Virus record (IMG/VR): IMGVR_UViG_3300027832_000009
Coordinates: 23,336 to 87,335 of that record
Direction: 5' to 3' (one strand)
DNA length: 64,000 bases
DNA from: a virus
Of the stretch, positions 32,753 through 42,499 are shown in pieces. The notes under the pieces were generated by a model. That model was given only the letters and a program-made list of their open reading frames with translations, was not told the origin of the DNA and did not search any database. Each line of letters starts with the position of its first letter. Positions within the stretch are counted from its first letter, which is position 1. Position numbers and translations under genes: made by a program.

Positions 32753-35700
32753 TTAAATGAATTCGACAGGGACACCTGCCGCTGTAGCCGTCTCCTCAGT
32801 CATAGACTCACCCCAATTCAGCTGTACCTTGTAATCGATACCGAAATTGTAAGGTGCCCCTACCGTGATTGGCTTATTGTCCAAACTGCGAGGCCACACT
32901 GGGACCTGCTCAATCATACACTTCCTGAGCGTCCCTGCTCGCACAACATTACCACTGCTGTCTACCTCATCGCACACAAACTCTCGTATGTGCGGTATCG
33001 GTACCTCGAACAGCAGCGAGTCATGAATCTGCATGAGGATTCTGAACGGTACGCTGCCTACCAGTTTCTTCTCCTCTGAGAAGTTGTGGATTGCAACCCA
33101 TACCGCATCCGCCACACAATTCTGGATCGGGAAGTTTTTTCCCTGCCGACGCTGATCTGATTCAACAGACCTGTTTCTCGTTACAGTGAACCTTCTGTAA
33201 CGGCCGAATGATCCGGCCAACCAACGCGGATTCTGCGTTCTCTCTTCGCACATGTCAAGGAAGGGAAGGGTCAACGGGTATTGCATGAAATACGCGTCAA
33301 TAATCTGCTGACACTGATCAGCCGTAACGTCTGTCCCCTCCTCCTGACACTGCCGGGCTATAGCTTCAGCCCCCCTACCGTAGGGGATGCCAAAGTTGAC
33401 ACTTTGGTGTGTCAGGATACCACCATAGGTGACGACGTGTGTAGAGTCCGTAGTACAATCATAAACTCTTCGATCACCTACTGCTGTCACTTCCCGCGCT
33501 AGCTGGAAGTTTGCTCTCAGTTCCAACAACGCATTCAACTCGTTGTAAGCCGCTGTGGCCTCCTCTGATAGCCGGCCAGGTTCTACAGCACCAAGAATCA
33601 ACCGCAGCCGTGTAGGACTAAGGCTGACTCGTGCACTCACTCTCGTACATTCACGGCACTTCTCTTTGGTCTTACCTGTCACATACGGCAACAGCACAGT
33701 CAACCTACCAACCTGGTGCGGAATGATGTCTCTGTCCTGTTTGTACGCCCCGCTAGCCACACACTGAGCTGTTTTGCGTTGTGTGATGAATCCGATGTGC
33801 TCCAGGAAATTATCCCGAGACGTGTTACCTCGCACAGCGATCGCATAGTACGTCCCGTCGTAGCCAGCTCGGCTCTCTGGGGATACTTTACAGATCACAG
33901 CAAATGCAGCCAGCAACTGCTGCAGTCCGTACGCCAGCTCGTTACTCGCGGTGGAGTACGTGATCCCAAAGCTGCTGCCGTTACGCTTTGCCGACCCGTC
34001 ACCTTCGAACATCCACCTCAGCATGATTCGCAGCAGGTGCTGGGGCCATGACCATACAAACTCTGGCATCTTGAGGTTGTGAGAACCTCTACCACAAAAC
34101 TCGCACAACCAGCGAGACAACTCCACGGAATTTATGGCATGTTGAACCGCTCCTTTTGCATTTGCTTGAGGTGATCGTACCCTGTCGCCAAACAGCCGGA
34201 GTAGCAATTGAGTAACTGCTGCAGAAAACTCTGGGTCGTACGCCTCGGATATCCCAATCTGAATACAGCCTCTAACCGGGTCATTGCTACCTTCTGCCAG
34301 AAACAAACCAATAAACGCAGCCCAGTCTTCGTTGAACGTAGTTGGGAAGTTTATTGATTTGAAACTTGCCAGCTGCTCGCACGGAATTGTCACGAACTCT
34401 GTGTTGTCCCCAAACGGCCCCACAGCCTGTCTGACAGCAACCCAATCCCCAACAGCGATGTCTTCAGCATACCGGAATCCATACGAGCCATCAGCGTCGA
34501 TCACTCGATACTGGTGAGCCCCGGTTGAAGTCAGGCTGAACCCCATCTCTGTTTCTACCTTCAGGCAGGGTTTAATCCCGCCGGAATAGACCCCAAGCAG
34601 CGGCAGATCTTGCCGCTCACTAGCCAGCTGCACAACTCCCGGCCTGGCTTGCCATTCGTCGTCGTTCAAACCTGCGGCCACTGCTTCAATTAGCAACATA
34701 CCTTGGGAAGTATGCAGTCTTGTACCCTCCACAACACACTTTGCAGCATTTCTAAACTGCGGAAACCCTGCTTTTACCAGCCCTTTTTTAGTTGGTTCGC
34801 AGTCTAGCTTAAACGCTTTAACAGCCTGATTGCTGTGGATGTCGTAATACTCTGGGTGATTCTCCGGCAGAATATTTCTTCTGACGTGCTCAATCATCGC
34901 GGCATCTCCGGACAGCCACGCTATCACAGCCAGCTCGGCCCCGGTGTAGTCTGCCTCTATCAGAACGTACCCTGGGGAGGCTTTTAACACGCTGCGGATA
35001 GGGTGTGAGTAACACGGGGCACCCAACACGCTGAGATAATCGCCCTGCGCCTTCCTCTCTCCGGTGACCCTGTCCGTTGCCCAGGATCCCAAAATTCTTT
35101 TGTAGTCCGCCTCGCGTCGCGACGAGATAGCTTGCAGGTTTGGGCGTGAGCTGGAGCCTCGCCCAGTTTCCATCGTCTGCCTGAATCTTGTCCTCACTTT
35201 ACCGTCATCATTTGCCAAACTGGCAATACCCTTATCGTAAACAAAAAATCCGGCTGTGTTTTTTTGAAATTCTCCATTCGTGTTTGTGAAAGGTGTTCTT
35301 AGAAGACCCTTCAGCGTTTGCGAAACAAACACAATATCTCGCAAGAGCATGACCAGCGGGTTACGGTACCCGAGAATGCCCAACGTCTCCTTATCCGCCG
35401 CTGGTGTGTGAACGGCCTCTGCTCTTCGCATGACGACCTTGTCCCACGTCATCGACCGCTTACCTGTTGTCTTCAACGGGGTAAACCCCAACGACAACGC
35501 ACCCTCGGGGCGCTGCGCCCTCCGCTGATTTGTAATTGGGTCAATCTTGGGGGAGAACGGCGTCCCAAACAAAAACTCCACCTTATGTGGGGCGCTGCTT
35601 GGATTGAAGGTGGGCCAACTGATTTGAGATCTCAGGTGCGTCAACAGCCTATTATGCACATCGATGAACAACAACGCCAACATATCGATCCGCGGAAAAT

Positions 35701-37408
35701 CGACGCTGATCCCTGTCATCTCCATTTCCAACACGCCGAGACTGGCGCTGTGTGAAACGAAATACGACTCCCACGAACTGTTACCAAACGAATCTCTGTC
35801 CAGCAGTCCGCCCTCCTGCATATGCTTGAAACAGATTCTCCGGCAACAGTCTACGTCCAGGTGTGCATAGTTGTACCCAAACTCTGGGTCTGTCGGCTCG
35901 GGGTGTAGCAACCACTTCGGCAAAAACCCATAACCCTCGAGCTGATCTTTAGTGATCCCCAACTGTTTGCACCGCTCGGTCACCGCGTCCCGGATGAGTC
36001 TGTCGTACGCCGGGGCATCCGTGTGCTTAATTGTCTGCTCTGTCAGCCCGTAGAGTGCTGTCTCATCCACAGCGTGACATTGCAGGATTGTGTCAAACCC
36101 GCCGTGAGACCGCATCTGCGATAACTCAGCTGGTGGTGCGTACGACTCTCTCGCATCGATGCCTGCGTGCACCAGCCACGGCAAGTCCGCTCTAAAGAAG
36201 TGGCCTCCAACTCTTGGACGCCAGTTCGCAGCGGGATCTGGCAGGAGCAGCCGCTTTAACTCTGTTATCGCCGCATCAATACTCGGCTTGAATGCCGGCA
36301 CCCCATTCTGGTGTCGCAGGATCACCGCAAAACCTTCTTTATGTTTTGTCGAGAATTGGATCGTTCGAAGGTAGGCACCCTCGTCAGTCGGGTACGCTCC
36401 ATCCCACTCCCCGTCCACAGCAATCAGGTTTCGCCACGGGTCCGTATCGTTGCGTATCTCGTCAATTATTTCCCGCAATTGCCGCTGCTTGTAGATATTG
36501 ATGTGCCGCAAGCCTGTCTCTTGCTGACCTACCTCGATACCTCGTGTTAACCTGGCAAACGTACTGAACGTAGCACAGAAGTCATCCAGCTTTTCCGGTT
36601 GTAGAGCTACCGCACCAGGACTCTCCGCAACCATGACCCGGGCTGTCTTGAACATAGGCTCCCCGCCTGGGAGTGTCAAGTTAATGTACTTGTCAGCCAC
36701 TCGTCCCAGCATGTCCCTGATGGTTTGTTTGTCTCCCAAAATAGCCTTAACAGCTTCAGACCCAAGACAGAGGATAAAATCTGGCTGCACCAGCCGCAGC
36801 TCCTGCTCAAGCAGGATCGCATTAGACTTAATGTGGTCTTTTGGTATCGCATGACTCTGGGGGTTTACAATCGGCCACTTCACTACAGGGGTCACGTACC
36901 AGGTTTGCGAGTCTGTAACACCTGCCGTCAGCATAGCTTGCTGCACCACTGTCGCCGCATCACTTACCAGGTGGCTTCTGGCCGCCATCTCGTCACGACC
37001 TGGGCACTTATAGATCACCATCACACTGGACCGCCTCGGTCCTCCGGCTTGGTAGACCAAGACCTGGTGAAACTTGTGCCCTGGAAGCATTGGCGCATCA
37101 ACATAAGTCGACTTCAGCGGTACCCGCATTGTGAAGCGTGGGTCATAAAGCGCTCGTCTATACAGGTAATTCAGGGCTGGTCCGAATTCCTGTGGCTGTC
37201 CGGCAGCTCGGCTCCTCGCTGTAGCTGCTGTGGGCTGCGGATCCCCAAGTGCTTCCGCCATAAGCCTAAAGACGTGGCCCGGTGGAGGCATACCTGGGCT
37301 GTTTAACGGGTAGAACGGGTACTCTCTGTTGAACTCCTCGCTAACAGGTTTCCCCGCTAAAAGTCGCTGAAATTGCTCACTGTCTACAACGTTCTCAAAC
37401 GAATTCAT
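32753..37408 (-). CDS. Family A DNA polymerase with UDG-like N-terminal domain and intein
   Basis: The replicative polymerase, 1551 residues from the ATG at 37408 (AAAGG eight bases upstream; a GTG at 37417 would add three). Domains: residues 95-290 resemble family 4/UdgX uracil-DNA glycosylases (VMVIYKCPGRDE, FILCLGSEAVKAIL, VMVAESPGAV), though the usual E and H are replaced. Residues 325-530 are a DnaQ-type exonuclease (AVDGEWDG with D332 and E334; YAHLD with D518). The polymerase has motif A EADYTGAEL (D820), motif B RNAAK/SVNFGIPYG split by the intein, and motif C QIHDSLLFEV (H1462, D1463). Without the intein the enzyme is 1106 residues. Primase and helicase genes follow upstream. Confidence 0.95.
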   Translation of the reverse strand: MNSFENVVDSEQFQRLLAGKPVSEEFNREYPFYPLNSPGMPPPGHVFRLMAEALGDPQPTAATARSRAAGQPQEFGPALNYLYRRALYDPRFTMRVPLKSTYVDAPMLPGHKFHQVLVYQAGGPRRSSVMVIYKCPGRDEMAARSHLVSDAATVVQQAMLTAGVTDSQTWYVTPVVKWPIVNPQSHAIPKDHIKSNAILLEQELRLVQPDFILCLGSEAVKAILGDKQTIRDMLGRVADKYINLTLPGGEPMFKTARVMVAESPGAVALQPEKLDDFCATFSTFARLTRGIEVGQQETGLRHINIYKQRQLREIIDEIRNDTDPWRNLIAVDGEWDGAYPTDEGAYLRTIQFSTKHKEGFAVILRHQNGVPAFKPSIDAAITELKRLLLPDPAANWRPRVGGHFFRADLPWLVHAGIDARESYAPPAELSQMRSHGGFDTILQCHAVDETALYGLTEQTIKHTDAPAYDRLIRDAVTERCKQLGITKDQLEGYGFLPKWLLHPEPTDPEFGYNYAHLDVDCCRRICFKHMQEGGLLDRDSFGNSSWESYFVSHSASLGVLEMEMTGISVDFPRIDMLALLFIDVHNRLLTHLRSQISWPTFNPSSAPHKVEFLFGTPFSPKIDPITNQRRAQRPEGALSLGFTPLKTTGKRSMTWDKVVMRRAEAVHTPAADKETLGILGYRNPLVMLLRDIVFVSQTLKGLLRTPFTNTNGEFQKNTAGFFVYDKGIASLANDDGKVRTRFRQTMETGRGSSSRPNLQAISSRREADYKRILGSWATDRVTGERKAQGDYLSVLGAPCYSHPIRSVLKASPGYVLIEADYTGAELAVIAWLSGDAAMIEHVRRNILPENHPEYYDIHSNQAVKAFKLDCEPTKKGLVKAGFPQFRNAAKCVVEGTRLHTSQGMLLIEAVAAGLNDDEWQARPGVVQLASERQDLPLLGVYSGGIKPCLKVETEMGFSLTSTGAHQYRVIDADGSYGFRYAEDIAVGDWVAVRQAVGPFGDNTEFVTIPCEQLASFKSINFPTTFNEDWAAFIGLFLAEGSNDPVRGCIQIGISEAYDPEFSAAVTQLLLRLFGDRVRSPQANAKGAVQHAINSVELSRWLCEFCGRGSHNLKMPEFVWSWPQHLLRIMLRWMFEGDGSAKRNGSSFGITYSTASNELAYGLQQLLAAFAVICKVSPESRAGYDGTYYAIAVRGNTSRDNFLEHIGFITQRKTAQCVASGAYKQDRDIIPHQVGRLTVLLPYVTGKTKEKCRECTRVSARVSLSPTRLRLILGAVEPGRLSEEATAAYNELNALLELRANFQLAREVTAVGDRRVYDCTTDSTHVVTYGGILTHQSVNFGIPYGRGAEAIARQCQEEGTDVTADQCQQIIDAYFMQYPLTLPFLDMCEERTQNPRWLAGSFGRYRRFTVTRNRSVESDQRRQGKNFPIQNCVADAVWVAIHNFSEEKKLVGSVPFRILMQIHDSLLFEVPIPHIREFVCDEVDSSGNVVRAGTLRKCMIEQVPVWPRSLDNKPITVGAPYNFGIDYKVQLNWGESMTEETATAAGVPVEFI
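33404..34738 (-). other. Intein with LAGLIDADG homing endonuclease domain
   Basis: A 445-residue protein-splicing element, polymerase residues 891-1335. It begins with CVVEGTRLHT (Cys1, block A) and ends VTYGGILTHQ, followed by Ser as the first extein residue. VYDCTTDSTHVVTYGG is the C-terminal block F region. Two LAGLIDADG helices are visible: FIGLFLAEG (about 1032-1040) and LRWMFEGDG (about 1130-1138), both with the acidic residue kept, so homing may be active. The C-terminal residue is Gln instead of the usual Asn. A four-cysteine cluster hint (CRECTRV) occurs late in the insert. Removing it restores the polymerase motif K-x-x-N-F-G-x-x-Y-G exactly. Confidence 0.95.
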
Positions 37409-37426
37409 ACAACACACCTTTCCTAG

Positions 37427-38539
37427 CTAGCTGGGCGCTGTTATGCGGACCCCTCTAGCTGAGCACTGTGAAACAATAATGGACCAGTTTACCTCTCGGG
37501 GTAGAGATCCGGGATCTGTGCCGTCTGGCAACCTCACTGACAATACTGGTGACTGGCTGCACGCGGCAGTCAGTCGCTGCAATGCAATAGCTGTCTCCTC
37601 TACCGCTTCCGGATCATAGAGTAGCACTATCGGCTTACCGGCACAGTTCACAGCCAGCAGCTGTGCCTGCTGCTGAGACAGGCTTGAGCCCATGGTAGCA
37701 ACGCCAGGGTTACCAATTCTGTGTACGTCGGTAAGTCCTTCTGTGATGACAACACACGGACATTGCGAAGCCACATCAAAGTTGTACAGGATACGCTGCT
37801 TCTTTAGCCCTGGCATCGTGTAATACTTGGGTGTTGTCTTCCAGTTGCTCAGTTCTCCGAGGTGCCTACCCTGCCAACCCACATACTGCGAGTTGAACCA
37901 CACAGGGAATATTATCCTACCTGCCGCCGTCGCATATCTGTCGCTGGCTGACGAGCAGTAGCCCGCCCCCCACTGCCTTAAACTGTCCAGCGTATATTGT
38001 CTCTCTACTAGCATATACTGCAGAGCTGGGTGATTAGGATTAGATACATATAAGTCAGCCAGCGGTAATACCACACCCGGCGGGGAGGCTTCTCGCACAG
38101 TAACAGCTTCTTCTGCTGTCGTCTCAGACTCTCGCACGCCGAACAAGTTATTACCTCGCTCACTCGCGTTGCGAAACCCGTAAATCAAATCGTAAAGTTT
38201 CTGCTGGTTTGTGCCCTGCGTCAGGCAGCTCTCGTTGTAACAGATAGCCAAAAACTTCATCGGCCACCCGTCGTGACCCACCTGCCCAAACATGTGGTTA
38301 ACCCACAGTCTCTGCCGGGTATCGCGACAGAAAGGACAAGGTATCGTGTAATACTCTCCGGCCACCTCAACATTCAGTCTTGGTCGTTGTACCAGCATGG
38401 ACTGCCTGGCTGTTGCGATGAATGGGAGCCCCTCGTTTGCTACACCCACTTGACCATCTGTAAGTGCCCACAACTTGTCATACAATCCTCTACATAACAC
38501 GCTATGGCCAAGATATTCATGATGTCCTGCACCTAACAT
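37427..38539 (-). CDS. DNA primase (TOPRIM type)
   Basis: A 370-residue primase that would lay RNA primers for lagging-strand synthesis. CPFCRD (68-73) and CYNESC (about 99-104) form a zinc site. AGRIIFPVWFNSQYVGWQGR is the primase RNA-polymerase domain start; VVITEGLTDVHRIG supplies the TOPRIM glutamate, GVATMGSSLSQQQAQLL and IVLLYDPEAV (DxE/D variant) the remaining strands. At 370 residues it is short, lacking a fused helicase, which is encoded next to it (38540). ATG directly follows the helicase stop. Confidence 0.9.
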   Translation of the reverse strand: MLGAGHHEYLGHSVLCRGLYDKLWALTDGQVGVANEGLPFIATARQSMLVQRPRLNVEVAGEYYTIPCPFCRDTRQRLWVNHMFGQVGHDGWPMKFLAICYNESCLTQGTNQQKLYDLIYGFRNASERGNNLFGVRESETTAEEAVTVREASPPGVVLPLADLYVSNPNHPALQYMLVERQYTLDSLRQWGAGYCSSASDRYATAAGRIIFPVWFNSQYVGWQGRHLGELSNWKTTPKYYTMPGLKKQRILYNFDVASQCPCVVITEGLTDVHRIGNPGVATMGSSLSQQQAQLLAVNCAGKPIVLLYDPEAVEETAIALQRLTAACSQSPVLSVRLPDGTDPGSLPREVNWSIIVSQCSARGVRITAPS

Positions 38540-40234
38540 CTAAGTATTGCCGCTCCCTTCCAGTTCTGGCATAGTCGCCTGCGGAGGCATAGCCGATAAG
38601 TTTGTCCTCCTCGACAGTGTTTGAATGGCTCCAATAGCCGCAGCCTCTGTTGCGCTGAGGAACCCTGCTCCAGAGTCGCTCACCACGTACTGCGATGAAA
38701 CATCCACCATAAGTGCAAACTCTGGGTGGATTTTTAGAATTGCCGGAGCCACATTCTCATTCGCCCTGTTACGGGTCTTTGAGAAGTTAAACATTCGGCA
38801 ACCCGTCACAGGGTCGGCCACCCCGAGTACCCCGCATACTGCCATGTTTTCCGCAAAAGACTTCGAGTCCGCCGCGTCAGTATGTTTCAGTCTGCGGGTC
38901 GGTGCGCTTTTACCTATCTCGCCGTTGAGCTGGTGCAGCACCCAAACCGGGCACTGAAACCTCTCGGCGATCTGCTGACGCACACGACTACCGAAATACT
39001 TCAGCAATGGTGTTCTTTTTCCCTCGTCCATGCCGTTGGCGTGCATGTGCCTCTCTACAACCAACCCTGCATAATCTATGACAACCATAGAGACCTCCAC
39101 ATTGTCCAGTGACTCCACAAGTCTGCTGATATGTGCTTCAATCTCGTCGATGTAGCCGGTCCCCGCATTCGGATACTCCACAGATCCCGATATGTCCAGT
39201 ACACGGAAGCAGGCTGTCAGGATCGGCCGTCTGAGTTCGTACCTCTCCCGCTCTGAGAGGACATGCGGCTGACCTCGCTGGTCTTCCCGCTCATACGGCA
39301 ACAACGTCGCTTGCGTTGTCATGTTCGTGAATGGGTCTGGTACGCTGACCCTGTCTCGCGGGATGCGAAAGAATCCAGACCACACCTTCGGCCGCAACAG
39401 CACTGCAGACTCTTCAGCCGTTACATAGATCGAAATCTTAGGTCTAGTGTTGTTTTGTTGGGCCATAAACCAACACAACGACGCATTTGAAATTGCCAAA
39501 TGCACACCCATTGTCGTTTTACCGCCACCTGTTGGACCCAGTAGACCGTACACCTCGCCCGCCCGCTGCCCGCCCAACGCGGTATCCATGAACGTAGTGC
39601 CTGTCGGTGTCAGCTCCAGTTGTGTGTTGATCGCGGTTCCAAATTCTGGCGCCATTTCAACTACTGGTAGGTCGGATAGGGTATTTGCCTCGCTGTGCAA
39701 CCGTGTAGCTGCTTGTAATACGCCAAACAGATCCACCGGTACAGATTGCATCCCTGCGTTGTTTATGATTCTGCGTACGGGTGAAAACACACCCCTCGCA
39801 ATAATCAGCCGCCGCAAAATGGTCCTGGCTAGCTCTGCGTTAGGTCCGCCTGTCGTCACGCTTGGGTTGGCTACAGCGTATAGCAGACCATACTCGTTGC
39901 GAATAAATAACGCCTGGTTCTGCTGTGCCATCAGGACAATGGCTGGGTTGTTGCCGAGCTCCTGCTGCACCACATAAACGAGTGACTCATACGTCACGCC
40001 ACCATACTGATTCCACGATGCCGATATAGCCGCCCATGTCAGGCTAAGCAGTATCTCGTCGTCTCTGAAATAACTCGCCTGCAGCTGGCGGCTCGCCTCT
40101 GCAAACATAGGTTTATTTGTTCCGCATACAATCAACAAAAACTCAATCGCCGTTGAGTCTACTGCAGACTCGACGACAATAGGTCTCTGCGAATACGCAA
40201 CAATGTCGCGTATCCCCTGGTCTTGCACTGCCAT
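38540..40234 (-). CDS. Replicative DNA helicase (DnaB/RecA-fold)
   Basis: A 564-residue replicative helicase. Walker A is LLGPTGGGKTT (231-241), Walker B VVIDYAGLVVE (384-394), and VWVLHQLNGEIGKSAPTRR is the later polynucleotide-binding segment followed by the arginine-bearing strand. Residues 1-190 form a helical N-terminal domain as in DnaB, where it binds primase. It is adjacent to the primase gene with no gap, fitting a functional pair. Confidence 0.9.
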   Translation of the reverse strand: MAVQDQGIRDIVAYSQRPIVVESAVDSTAIEFLLIVCGTNKPMFAEASRQLQASYFRDDEILLSLTWAAISASWNQYGGVTYESLVYVVQQELGNNPAIVLMAQQNQALFIRNEYGLLYAVANPSVTTGGPNAELARTILRRLIIARGVFSPVRRIINNAGMQSVPVDLFGVLQAATRLHSEANTLSDLPVVEMAPEFGTAINTQLELTPTGTTFMDTALGGQRAGEVYGLLGPTGGGKTTMGVHLAISNASLCWFMAQQNNTRPKISIYVTAEESAVLLRPKVWSGFFRIPRDRVSVPDPFTNMTTQATLLPYEREDQRGQPHVLSERERYELRRPILTACFRVLDISGSVEYPNAGTGYIDEIEAHISRLVESLDNVEVSMVVIDYAGLVVERHMHANGMDEGKRTPLLKYFGSRVRQQIAERFQCPVWVLHQLNGEIGKSAPTRRLKHTDAADSKSFAENMAVCGVLGVADPVTGCRMFNFSKTRNRANENVAPAILKIHPEFALMVDVSSQYVVSDSGAGFLSATEAAAIGAIQTLSRRTNLSAMPPQATMPELEGSGNT

Positions 40235-40259
40235 GGAGACATCCTAAAACAATTAGCGG

Positions 40260-40985
40260 CTACAGCCCCATTTCCGCACGAATTAAACACGCTGCCGTCT
40301 GCAGTTGCGCCGGTACGCCACTACAGAGTGCTCTATCATACTGCTCTGCTTCAAACACATACTGCACCAACGCTGACCTGAAACTGGCCACCGCTATGTG
40401 ATTTATCGCCTGCTCTATGGCTACACAGAACCTGGTGAATGGCGTGATGACACACCCCGTGCGATCCGTCAAGGCGTACGAAAGTGCGTCACGCTCTGAC
40501 CACCCCAGATTCCGCATCAACGGCATGGCCACCATACCGATCTGCGTCTGATCTGACTTTAGCTGCTTCCGAATATGCTCAACCCGGTCGACGTGAAATT
40601 GCTGCCAGTTCTCAGCCGCCCACTCTGAATAGAGCATGCGGGCAGCTGGAAAAGGTAACCCGCCATCCCTGCGTTTTGAGAACGCCTCGAACTGGGCTCT
40701 GATATACAGGTCTGGCGGTGCTTTCAGGTGCAGCAAATGGATAGCTAGTCGTTCCCAGGCATTCCTGCCAGCCCTAGCGGCTGACAGGGCTTTGTCACCA
40801 TCTACGACCCGTATGCCGTAATCGCGGTACCTTGCATCCCCTAGCATTCTGACAGAGTTGCAATAAATGGCCCGAATGGCAGAGGCAAGCTCCTCAGCCG
40901 CCCTACCTATAGGAATCGAAGTGACTACTGCCGACGCTGCTGCATCATCGCAGTCTTCCGTCATTAACAGTATCGCCCTACTCAT
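40260..40985 (-). CDS. Hypothetical protein in the replication block
   Basis: A 241-residue, mostly helical protein; ATG at 40985 behind AGGAG. No motif was recognised. It sits between the replicative helicase and an SF2 helicase, so a helicase loader or accessory is conceivable, but no ATPase motif is present. It overlaps the upstream gene by four bases (ATGA). Confidence 0.7.
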   Translation of the reverse strand: MSRAILLMTEDCDDAAASAVVTSIPIGRAAEELASAIRAIYCNSVRMLGDARYRDYGIRVVDGDKALSAARAGRNAWERLAIHLLHLKAPPDLYIRAQFEAFSKRRDGGLPFPAARMLYSEWAAENWQQFHVDRVEHIRKQLKSDQTQIGMVAMPLMRNLGWSERDALSYALTDRTGCVITPFTRFCVAIEQAINHIAVASFRSALVQYVFEAEQYDRALCSGVPAQLQTAACLIRAEMGL

Positions 40986-42487
40986 GGAATTCTCCTTGCT
41001 GGTGCACCTGCACTCAGCCAGCCTAGCTTCTTATAATGCTTTCCCCGCACTTCAGATCTTCGCAGGAATCGCTTATCGAAAAGGTCATAACAGTCTACCA
41101 ATACAGCCCCAGTTTTGTCAGCGGCAATACGACTCAATCTGCCGGGTCCTTGATTATCGATGATCTCAGACGCTCTGGCATCCACTCGGTACAGGACGCG
41201 CAAATGCGGGAAGTCTACCCCGGTTGCCCAGACATCTGTAGCGATGACACGGCGAACCGTGCCTGTGGTGAACCCTTCGCGTAACTCGTCCCTGCGTCTT
41301 ACAGTCATCTGCACAAAATTCTCGCCGACAAGGCCGTGGTTTTTGTACTTTACCATCTTCTCGGCCGTGATCGGTCCGTGGCACAATTCAAAATCTGGCA
41401 ACTGTTTTGCCAGGTTTGCAGCGTGCTCAAACTTCTCGCACAGAATCAGTATCTGCGTATCGTCTGGGTAGCTCCTTCTGATGTCATCAACAATAAGCTG
41501 GTTTCTACCATGGTTAGACCAGACACCAGCCCGCATGGCCCGGGCATCCTGCAGCGAGGCGAAACCAGCTACAGGATTATCAGATAGGTGGATGTGAAGC
41601 CACCTGACGGTAATTGGTACAACAAGACCTAGCGCCTCCGCTTCCACATAACCCATCTTGTAAATACGAGAACCGAAAAGCACCTCCAGCTCTCGATCTG
41701 CCTGATCGAGTCGCATGTCGCACGTTCCAGTGAACCCAAAATTTCGTGTCGCACTCCAAGTGAAACCGATATCTCGGGAGTGTGTCGGGGCTGCCATCTT
41801 GTGGACCTCGTCCGCTAGCAGGAAGTCCGCATCACCATCTGATTTTTTCATGCTGTTCGCAACGAATACAGTCAGCCGGCTACCGAAGAAGTTCTGCCCT
41901 GCTCCGACCAATCCCACATTACTGTAATACTTTGTAAGGCGTCTACAGATGCTGCGAGCTAAGTCTGCACCAGGTACAGCGATGTGAAATTTAGCTTTAG
42001 GGTATAAGGCGGCCAGCATGGCAAATATCTCACCCTTACCGAACCCCATTGTCGCATCTACGATACCGCACTGATTTGCAGCTATCAACTGCAGGCACTG
42101 CTCCTGCCCTGGTCTGAACTCGAACATGCTCCTTAACTTGTCCCAGTTCGGCTCGTAGCATGTCGGCCGCACTCGCTCTGGTGACATGTCGTAGTACTCC
42201 ACCGGCACACCACGACTATGAAGCCAACTATAAACTCTAGTTAGCATCCCAAACCCCGTGACAATAGCGCCGTAGTTGTCGTAACTAAACAGCCTTGTGC
42301 TGGTCACCTGCACATTTTGAGTCTCTCCGCTTGGTCCGTATCTGGCGTAACCTCTTAACAGCTGCACTTTTCCGTATGTTAGTTCAGCCTCCAGTGCTTC
42401 TTTAAGCTCTACTGGAGGGCTTTCCAGCTTGTCGTCGCTAATTGAAATCACTGTACCCGCTCTGCGTATCAGTATCCTCTGCGTCAT
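40982..42487 (-). CDS. SF2 DEAD/DEAH-box helicase (UvsW-like)
   Basis: A 501-residue superfamily 2 helicase. RPGQEQCLQLIAANQ is the Q-like/motif preceding Walker A, MGFGKGE (near 147) is Walker A (an atypical G-F-G-K-G), LADEVHKMA is motif II (DEVH), FTGTCD is motif III, and VIATDVWATGVDFPHLR followed by NQGPGRLSRI are motifs V and VI. T4 UvsW and similar phage enzymes remodel recombination intermediates and this position among recombination genes fits that. ATG at 42487 behind GAGGA. Confidence 0.9.
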   Translation of the reverse strand: MTQRILIRRAGTVISISDDKLESPPVELKEALEAELTYGKVQLLRGYARYGPSGETQNVQVTSTRLFSYDNYGAIVTGFGMLTRVYSWLHSRGVPVEYYDMSPERVRPTCYEPNWDKLRSMFEFRPGQEQCLQLIAANQCGIVDATMGFGKGEIFAMLAALYPKAKFHIAVPGADLARSICRRLTKYYSNVGLVGAGQNFFGSRLTVFVANSMKKSDGDADFLLADEVHKMAAPTHSRDIGFTWSATRNFGFTGTCDMRLDQADRELEVLFGSRIYKMGYVEAEALGLVVPITVRWLHIHLSDNPVAGFASLQDARAMRAGVWSNHGRNQLIVDDIRRSYPDDTQILILCEKFEHAANLAKQLPDFELCHGPITAEKMVKYKNHGLVGENFVQMTVRRRDELREGFTTGTVRRVIATDVWATGVDFPHLRVLYRVDARASEIIDNQGPGRLSRIAADKTGAVLVDCYDLFDKRFLRRSEVRGKHYKKLGWLSAGAPARRIP

Positions 42488-42499
42488 AATTCCTCTGCC

